Shown here piece by piece: positions 58,896-64,000 of a DNA stretch of 64,000 nucleotides. The stretch covers positions 3,675,001-3,739,000 of the forward strand of contig NZ_JADBEC010000001.1 in NCBI RefSeq assembly GCF_014873945.1, in the 5' to 3' direction. The notes under the pieces are model-generated. The model had not been told where the DNA came from. It searched no databases and saw only the letters and a program-made list of their open reading frames with translations. Numbering within the stretch: the first letter of the stretch is position 1; each line of letters begins with the position of its first letter. Both the position numbers and the translations under genes were made by a program. This DNA is from Rhizobium viscosum (GTDB lineage Bacteria > Pseudomonadota > Alphaproteobacteria > Rhizobiales > Rhizobiaceae).

Positions 58896-60440
58896 ATGTC
58901 CCACCGGTCTGAACCCGTTTTATCCGCAATTCCATCACAGCTCAGATGGATCGGCTTCCTGGCGATGTGCCTGGGCATGTTCATGGCCATCCTCGATGTT
59001 CAGGTGGTCGCAACCTCGCTTCCGACCATCCAGTCGGCGCTTGATATTCATCCGGATCAGATGAGCTGGGTGCAGACCGCCTATCTCATCGCCGAAGTGG
59101 TGGCGATACCGCTGACGGGGTTTCTCACGCGCCTGCTGACGATGCGCTGGCTCTTCGTCGTGTCGCTGTCGCTGTTCGTGATCGCCTCGGCGGGCTGTGC
59201 GGCGAGCGACAGTTTTGGCGGGCTCGTCACCTGGCGGGTCATTCAAGGTTTTTCCGGCGGCACGCTGATCCCCTCGGTGTTTTCGGCCGTGTTCATTCTC
59301 TTTCCGGACGAGCGGCAGGCGCTGGCGACGACGATCGCCGGTGTTCTCGCTGTTCTCGCGCCGACCATCGGGCCTATCGTTGGCGGCTGGCTGACCGAGA
59401 CCTATTCATGGCACTGGCTGTTCCTGATCAATATCATCCCCGGCATTCTGGCAGCGCTCGTTGCCATGCGCTCGCTTCCGCGCGAGGGCGTCAATCTCTC
59501 CGAGCTCTGGCATCTCGATATCGTCTCACTGCTGCTGATGGCGGCAAGCCTTGCCGCACTGGAAATCGGCCTCAAGGAAGCGCCGACGAGCGGCTGGACC
59601 TCACTTTACGTCTCCGGCCTCATCGGCCTCTCGGCGGTTTCGGGATTCGTATTCGCATGGCGCTCGCTGAAGAGAGCCATACCCCTGGTCGAGCTCAGGA
59701 ATTTCGGTGACCGGAACTTCCTGGCGGGCTCGGCAATGAGCTTCATTCTCGGCATCGGCCTCTTCGGCTCCGTCTATCTCATGCCGGTCTTTCTCGCCTT
59801 CGTGCGCGGGCACAACGCGCTCGAAATCGGCATGACGATGCTGGTGACGGGCATCGCCCAGCTCATCACCGCGCCGATCGCGGTGGCGCTCGAAAAACGG
59901 ATGGATGCGCGGTTGCTGTCTGCGGCCGGTTTCACGCTTTTTGCCATCGGCATCGGCATGAGCGCCTTTCAGGACCCGCAGACCGATTTCGACGCGATGT
60001 TCTGGCCGCAGATCATCCGCGGCACCGCCATCATGTTCTGCCTGCTGCCGCCGACGCGCCTCGCGCTCGGCACCCTGCCGCCGGAGCGCATTCCAGATGC
60101 CAGCGGCCTGTTCAACCTGATGCGCAACCTTGGCGGCGCAATCGGCATCGCGCTGATCGACACCATCGTCTACACGCGCTCGGGACCACTCGGCGACAGC
60201 CTCTGGGAGCGGCTGAAAGCGGGGGACGTAGGGGTTGCCGCCTTTGTCGGCGCACCGCTGCAGGCGATTGCGGGGCATCAGGGCGAGTTCGACGCGGATA
60301 CGACGTCCATGCTCGATCCGCTGGTGCAGACGGCGGCGAGTGTTCAGGCGATCAACGAGGCGTGGATGGTGGTTGCAGTGCTGACGGCCTGTGCGCTGCT
60401 GTGGGTGCCGTTTGCGAAGAAGGTAGAGGTGGCCGGGTGA
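58896..60440 (+). CDS. DHA2-family (EmrB/QacA) MFS multidrug transporter
   Basis: 514 aa, fourteen helices. It has LAMCLGMFMAILDVQVVATSLPTIQSAL (motif D1), LVTWRVIQGFSGGTLIPSVFSAVF (motif C-like) and APTIGPIVGGWLTETYSWHWLFLINIIPG. It is a proton-driven drug or metabolite exporter. No EmrA-type membrane fusion partner or regulator adjoins it, which is unusual for EmrB. Confidence 0.88.
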   Translation: MSHRSEPVLSAIPSQLRWIGFLAMCLGMFMAILDVQVVATSLPTIQSALDIHPDQMSWVQTAYLIAEVVAIPLTGFLTRLLTMRWLFVVSLSLFVIASAGCAASDSFGGLVTWRVIQGFSGGTLIPSVFSAVFILFPDERQALATTIAGVLAVLAPTIGPIVGGWLTETYSWHWLFLINIIPGILAALVAMRSLPREGVNLSELWHLDIVSLLLMAASLAALEIGLKEAPTSGWTSLYVSGLIGLSAVSGFVFAWRSLKRAIPLVELRNFGDRNFLAGSAMSFILGIGLFGSVYLMPVFLAFVRGHNALEIGMTMLVTGIAQLITAPIAVALEKRMDARLLSAAGFTLFAIGIGMSAFQDPQTDFDAMFWPQIIRGTAIMFCLLPPTRLALGTLPPERIPDASGLFNLMRNLGGAIGIALIDTIVYTRSGPLGDSLWERLKAGDVGVAAFVGAPLQAIAGHQGEFDADTTSMLDPLVQTAASVQAINEAWMVVAVLTACALLWVPFAKKVEVAG

Positions 60441-60561
60441 GGGGCCGCGCCAGGGCGAAAAATCACCAATGCGATGGTCGAAACCCCAGATCGCCATCGC
60501 CTTTGCAGATGATGTAAGGCGGTCCTTGTCAGGGGAACGTCGCTCTCGGAGTCGCTCGGCC

Positions 60562-61335
60562 TCAGGCGACGGACCATCCACCGTCCACCAGCAAGTTCGC
60601 GCCGGTGATCAGGCTTGCAGCCGGCGATGCAAGGAAGACGACGGCACCCACCACATCATCGGTTTCACCGATCCGGCCGAGTGGAATGTGACCGAGGGTC
60701 GCTTTGTGATTGTCGGCATCGGATAGAAAAGGTGCTGTACCGTCGGTATGAATGAAGGTCGGTGATACGGTATTCACGGTGATATTGTAGCGTGCCCATT
60801 CGGCCGCAAGGCAGCGCGTGAGGTGATTGATTGCCGCCTTGCTCATGCAATAGATCGCTTCGCCACGCAGTGCCACGGTACCGGCCTGCGAACTGATGTT
60901 GATGATCCGGCCCCCATTGCGCTTGATCATGTGACGGCCGACTGCCTGGGTCATCAGAAAGGTGCCCTTGATGTTGACGTCGAGTATCTCGTCAAGGTCC
61001 TTCTCCTCGACGAGTTCCGCGAGGTTGCCCGGAGCCACGCCGACGTTGTTGACGAGGATGTCGATCCGACCGAACGCAGCCAGCGCCGCGTCGACGGCTT
61101 GCGCGATATGGGCCTTGTTGGGAATGTCCAGTTCAACCGGGAGAACTTTTCGGCCCGTGCCCTCGAGTTCGGCAACCAGGCCCGCTGAGGCTGCGACATC
61201 ACGGACCCCCAAAACAATATCGGAGCCTGCTGCGGCGCAGGCAAGTGCGCAAGCCCGACCGATGCCGCGGCTCGCTCCCGTCACCAAAGTCACCTTGCCC
61301 GCAAGGCTGAAGTCCGGCGCGTTCTTCTGCATCAT
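60562..61335 (-). CDS. SDR-family oxidoreductase
   Basis: 257 aa. The nucleotide loop is VTGASRGIGRACALACA, the core NNVGVAPG, the catalytic Ser in IINISSQAGTV, and YCMSKAAINHLTRCLA carries Tyr/Lys. The C-terminus has ASLITGANLLVDGGW. It is a 3-oxoacyl/glucose dehydrogenase-like member with unknown substrate. The start at 61335 follows GGGAGG; a further upstream start in the same frame is less likely. Confidence 0.85.
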   Translation of the reverse strand: MMQKNAPDFSLAGKVTLVTGASRGIGRACALACAAAGSDIVLGVRDVAASAGLVAELEGTGRKVLPVELDIPNKAHIAQAVDAALAAFGRIDILVNNVGVAPGNLAELVEEKDLDEILDVNIKGTFLMTQAVGRHMIKRNGGRIINISSQAGTVALRGEAIYCMSKAAINHLTRCLAAEWARYNITVNTVSPTFIHTDGTAPFLSDADNHKATLGHIPLGRIGETDDVVGAVVFLASPAASLITGANLLVDGGWSVA

Positions 61336-61595
61336 GATGCCTCCCTCGATGAAGCTCATTTATGCCAGCGTCGGTGTGCGGATGCCAGATGTTCTGCGCA
61401 CATCAATGAGCTTCCCCCGGCGTCTCGCGCAGCACGCGCTTACTCGCCCGACGGATTGCGCAGAGGCATCAGGGAGTTGTCGGGGAATTCCTAGTCTTCG
61501 GCGCCGACGAGGCAGTTGTTGCCGATCATGCAGTCGGGTTCATGCCGATGCCGGCACGGGCAGCCCTAGGGCCGCCCGCATCTCTCTGACAAGCT

Positions 61596-61868
61596 TCACA
61601 TGTTGCTCATGCTTTTCATGGCTTTTTCCATGTGCGTCTTGCACTCTTCCATCTTGTTGGCCTTCATGGAATCCTTGGCCATCATCATTTCCTTGGACGC
61701 CATTTCCTTCTTTTCCTTCATGGCGGGATCCGTCATGGCATCCATGTCGGCCTGCATTTTCATCATCGAAGCCTCGTCGCATTTCGCCGACATCATCGCG
61801 TCCTGCGCAAAGGCAGGCAGCGCGGAAGCCGCTGCCAGGACGATTGCTGCTGCTGTGCATTTCAACAT
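61596..61868 (-). CDS. mrpX: Methionine-rich periplasmic protein, MrpX-like
   Basis: 90 aa with a Sec signal (MLKCTAAAIVLAAASALPAFA). The mature ~69 residues hold 18 methionines (about one in four), interspersed with Lys, Glu and Asp, plus two Cys (SAKCDE, EECKTH). It lies 75 bp downstream of the YedY-like gene in the same direction. In Azospira, a methionine-rich peptide (MrpX) encoded with YedY1/YedZ1 is oxidised by hypochlorite and repaired by that reductase, so this is its likely counterpart (inference from gene order and composition). Confidence 0.7.
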   Translation of the reverse strand: MLKCTAAAIVLAAASALPAFAQDAMMSAKCDEASMMKMQADMDAMTDPAMKEKKEMASKEMMMAKDSMKANKMEECKTHMEKAMKSMSNM

Positions 61869-61943
61869 GACCTTCTCCTCCTTGTGGGCGCCATTGCCCT
61901 TTGCAAGCTGTCCCGCGGCAAGACTGTCCGAAGGCGCGAGTGC

Positions 61944-62720
61944 CTAGATTCCGGCGTACCACTCGTAGCCCCGGTCTTCCCAGAAGCCGCCCTTGCCGCC
62001 CCACAGGCCGGCGAAGCTGTCCTTCATCTCGATCCGCATCAGGTATTTGGCATGCTTGTAGCCAAGCTGGCGCTCGACGCGCAGGCGAAGCGGGGCGCCG
62101 TGGGCAACTTCCAGATCCTTGCCGTTCATCTGGTAGGCGAGGATGGTCTGCGGGTGAAAGGCGTCAATGAGATCGATGCTCTCGTAGTAGGTTCCGCTGC
62201 CGTCCAGCGTTAGTTCGAGCTGGTCTGCGCAATAGAAGACGGCATAGCGGGCCTGAGGCTTCAGCCCCACGCTCTGCAGGAGTGGTCCGAGCTGCGCGCC
62301 CGTCCACTTGCCGATAGCGCTCCAGCCCTCGACGCAGTCGTGCCGGGTGATCTGGGTGCGTGAGGGCAGCTTCTTCAGATCTGCGAGCGAAAGCTCGACG
62401 GGACGCTCTACCAGCCCGTCAATCTTCAGTCGCCAGTCGGCGAAGCCGGTTGCCATCATCTGCGCATAGGCTTCGCTGTCGGGCTGGCTCGTGCCGTTCG
62501 GCCGGAATGTCGGCGAGATATCGGCTTCGGAATATTCGCGCGCCAGCTTGTCCTTGGGAACGAGCAGCCGCTGGCTTTTCATCGTCAGCGTCTCGGCCAT
62601 GTCGAGAACGGACTGGACATTGGGGTTCTGGACGACATCGTCGCAGCCGGTGAGGCCGAAAGCACCGAGGCCGGCAGCCGAGCCGATCAGCAGGCCGCGG
62701 CGTGTGATGGAGAAGGTCAT
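61944..62720 (-). CDS. yedY1: YedY/MsrP-like molybdopterin oxidoreductase (sulfite oxidase fold)
   Basis: 258 aa. The Tat-type N-terminus (ITRRGLLIGSAAGLGAFGL) is followed by a lipobox-like LTGC. The sulfite-oxidase-type molybdopterin domain then follows: LPSRTQITRHDCVEGWSAIGKWTGAQL, with the Mo-ligand Cys129. MNGKDLEVAHGAPLRLRVERQLGYKHAKYLMRIEMKD matches the C-terminal family pattern. It probably reduces methionine sulfoxide in periplasmic proteins, with electrons from the co-encoded cytochrome b. It is translationally coupled to the cytochrome gene (4-bp overlap, 62717-62720). Confidence 0.78.
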   Translation of the reverse strand: MTFSITRRGLLIGSAAGLGAFGLTGCDDVVQNPNVQSVLDMAETLTMKSQRLLVPKDKLAREYSEADISPTFRPNGTSQPDSEAYAQMMATGFADWRLKIDGLVERPVELSLADLKKLPSRTQITRHDCVEGWSAIGKWTGAQLGPLLQSVGLKPQARYAVFYCADQLELTLDGSGTYYESIDLIDAFHPQTILAYQMNGKDLEVAHGAPLRLRVERQLGYKHAKYLMRIEMKDSFAGLWGGKGGFWEDRGYEWYAGI

Positions 62721-63571
62721 CGATCGTCCCTTTCGGTTTCGATCACGTAGCGGCCCGTTATCATCGAGCGCATGTTGTTCCAGAGGCCGGACAGGATCAC
62801 CATGGCGATATGCACGAAAACGAAGAGGACGATCGACCAGGCGCATATGAAGTGGATCGACCGGGCCGTTTGCCTGCCGCCGAAGAGGTCGAGCAGGAAG
62901 GGATAGCCGGCATCCATGGCGGGTGACATTGTCAAGCCCGTTGCAAACATCAGCGGCAGCAGGATGAAGATGACGATCAGGTAGGCGAGCTTCTGCAGCA
63001 CATTGTAACGCCTTGCCTTTTCACCCTTCGGGAAGCGCAGGCGCGCGTGGTCGGCGATTTCCTGCCCCAGATGGTGCGGCGAGATCTCTTCGCCGCTCGG
63101 CGCCAGATCGCGTCGGAAATGGCCTGACAGAAAGCCGATGAGCGCATAGATCGATCCGTTGATGACGAAGAGCCAGGCAAAGAACAGATGCCAGCGGCGG
63201 CCGGTTGCGAGATCCTGGTAGCTCGGAATAGTGATCCAGGAAGGGAAGCCACGCTCGGTCGCGTCATCGCCCGTTCCCGAAACGCCGAGAACGCCTGTCG
63301 TGGTGATCTGCAGATTGCCAATGCGAAGCACGCCGCGCGTGCCGCCATCGACGGCGCCGATCGACAGCCATGACGGGTCTGCATCCGCGCCGTACTGGCC
63401 CCAATAGAGCGCCGGATGGGCATTGAAAATCTGCAACCCGCTCATCAAAAGCAGGCTGAGACAGAGAACGTTGATCCAGTGTGTGATGCGGGTCGCCAGC
63501 GAGTGCCGGCGGATGACTGTTATCGTCGGGCCTGTTGGAGTGGCCTGGCTGTGATCGTCGAGTGTTGCCAT
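62717..63571 (-). CDS. yedZ1: Cytochrome b561-type membrane subunit, YedZ1-like
   Basis: 284 aa, about four to five helices. Haem-ligand histidines are in VIRRHSLATRITHWINVLCLSLLLMSGLQIF, RRWHLFFAWLFVINGSIYALIGFLSGHFRRD and ARSIHFICAWSIVLFVFVHIAMVIL. It carries electrons from the quinone pool to the periplasmic YedY-like enzyme. The start is either ATG 63571 or a GTG nine codons upstream at 63598. It is the first gene of the operon. Confidence 0.8.
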   Translation of the reverse strand: MATLDDHSQATPTGPTITVIRRHSLATRITHWINVLCLSLLLMSGLQIFNAHPALYWGQYGADADPSWLSIGAVDGGTRGVLRIGNLQITTTGVLGVSGTGDDATERGFPSWITIPSYQDLATGRRWHLFFAWLFVINGSIYALIGFLSGHFRRDLAPSGEEISPHHLGQEIADHARLRFPKGEKARRYNVLQKLAYLIVIFILLPLMFATGLTMSPAMDAGYPFLLDLFGGRQTARSIHFICAWSIVLFVFVHIAMVILSGLWNNMRSMITGRYVIETERDDR

Positions 63572-63612
63572 GATCGTTTCGATGTCCGGTACCGTCACGC
63601 CCCTACAGCATG

Positions 63613-63638
63613 TACGTAGGCGAAACGGGATTTGTTAC
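63613..63638 (-). promoter_or_regulatory. Sigma-F-like ECF promoter of the yedZ1-yedY1-mrpX operon
   Basis: On the minus strand GTAACA (63638-63633), a 16-base spacer, CGTA (63616-63613). The same architecture, GTAAC-N16-CGAA, is reported from memory for the Caulobacter sigma-F heavy-metal regulon, which includes a YedY gene. It lies about 40 bp above the start codon. Confidence 0.6.
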
Positions 63639-63733
63639 AGGCGTCCCGAAGTTTTTTCGTTGCAGCCGGGAACCTTTCGCCGGGAAAGGCTGGCGGCGCG
63701 GCTTTCCGGACGCCGTCACAAGTGCGTGAAGCT

Positions 63734-63759
63734 GTAACGAATGGCGTTCCATCTGCGAA
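63734..63759 (+). promoter_or_regulatory. Sigma-F-like ECF promoter of the DUF1223 gene
   Basis: GTAACG (63734-63739), a 16-base spacer and CGAA (63756-63759), about 35 bp before the ATG at 63795. Together with the minus-strand copy 96 bp away it makes a matched divergent pair, sharing TGTAAC-AAT--CGTT in the spacer as well. Confidence 0.6.
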
Positions 63760-63794
63760 GGAGAACGAGATGCAGATCATCAGGGAGCACCGCC

Positions 63795-64000
63795 ATGAAA
63801 CAATCCGCCGCGTTCAATCTTGCGATCATCGCAGCAATCTTCGGCCTTGGTTCCACCGCACAGGCCTTCGCCGGGCAGTCGCCTGCGGTCGTCGAACTCT
63901 TCACCAGCCAGGGCTGTTCCTCATGCCCTCCGGCCAATGCCAACCTCGTCAAGCTCAGCAACGATCCTGATGTGCTCGCCCTGAGCTTCTCGGTGACTTA
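63795..64000 (+). CDS. DUF1223 thioredoxin-like secreted protein (cut by window edge)
   Basis: The first 68 residues are in the window. A signal peptide (MKQSAAFNLAIIAAIFGLGSTAQAFA) is followed by SPAVVELFTSQGCSSCPPANANLVKLSN, the DUF1223 opening with a CxxC-type CSSC motif on a thioredoxin fold. It is probably an envelope thiol protein. AGGGAG precedes the ATG; another ATG at 63770 is in a different frame and is rejected. It is divergent from, and shares promoter type with, the YedYZ/MrpX-like operon. Confidence 0.8.
   Translation, partial: MKQSAAFNLAIIAAIFGLGSTAQAFAGQSPAVVELFTSQGCSSCPPANANLVKLSNDPDVLALSFSVT

Noticed and set aside
63770..63970. ATG at 63770 with a good ribosome site
   Set aside because: It reads in another frame (Arg/His-rich). 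The DUF1223 signal peptide and CSSC motif are in the frame starting at 63795.

Overview
The window is high-GC alphaproteobacterial DNA, almost certainly from a Rhizobium-type member of the Rhizobiaceae. The supporting signs are a GTTC-N7-GTTC LexA box of the alphaproteobacterial type, a D-tartrate dehydratase matching the Bradyrhizobium enzyme, an arsenic operon with an aquaporin (AqpS) as in Sinorhizobium, many LysR/TetR/HxlR regulator-plus-oxidoreductase pairs, and short dispersed palindromic intergenic repeats. Nearly all of it is coding. No rRNA, tRNA, CRISPR array, prophage or insertion sequence was seen. It reads as an accessory stretch of chromosome or chromid devoted to stress, metals and catabolism. 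Layout: 1-1.7 kb holds the end of a glycosyltransferase, a two-gene operon of unknown small proteins behind an SOS box, a GFA-family protein and a 53-aa membrane protein. 1.8-10.2 kb holds two RTX (type I secreted, calcium-binding) proteins, the second (1683 aa) built from near-identical duplicated modules, with two tiny membrane proteins and a methyltransferase between them. 10.2-12.5 kb is a LysR regulator divergent from tarD. 13.2-15.2 kb is ilvB behind a classical branched-chain amino-acid attenuator: an 18-aa leader peptide, nested hairpins and a terminator. 15.3-25 kb holds transport, GST, DHFR-like, SDR, MDR-type and phosphoesterase genes, mostly as divergent regulator/target pairs with visible palindromic operators. 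25-29.2 kb is a cobalamin-riboswitch-controlled ABC importer with a terminal methyltransferase. 29.2-30.5 kb is an orphan AztD-like zinc metallochaperone behind a Zur-like box. 30.8-38.5 kb holds an alcohol dehydrogenase, LysR, a ClpP paralogue, ArsR/SRPBCC, a secreted ABM/VOC pair with AraC, an orphan NuoB and small proteins. 38.6-43.4 kb is a copper-handling operon (DUF2946-like, PepSY-TM, PCu(A)C fusion, SCO, CopC, CopD). 43.5-52.5 kb holds an arginase-like protein ending in a repeat element, GFA, a hexapeptide acetyltransferase, a cyclase-TPR protein, a TetA-like/MDR/TetR unit and a PadR-HAAS-head-GIN operon. 52.6-57.8 kb is an arsenic resistance operon: DUF6428 divergent from arsR-arsC-arsN2-aqpS-arsC-arsH-MFS, translationally coupled throughout. 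57.9-61.3 kb holds a hydrolase, an EmrB-type MFS pump and an SDR. 61.6-64 kb is the most interesting part: a cytochrome b / YedY-like molybdoenzyme / methionine-rich periplasmic peptide operon, divergent from a DUF1223 gene. Both directions carry a GTAAC-N16-CGNA promoter resembling the sigma-F type ECF promoter. This looks like the MrpX-YedY1-YedZ1 hypochlorite-scavenging, methionine sulfoxide repair system. Gene starts were chosen from ribosome-binding sites and stop/start overlaps. Functions are inferred from family motifs without database searches.
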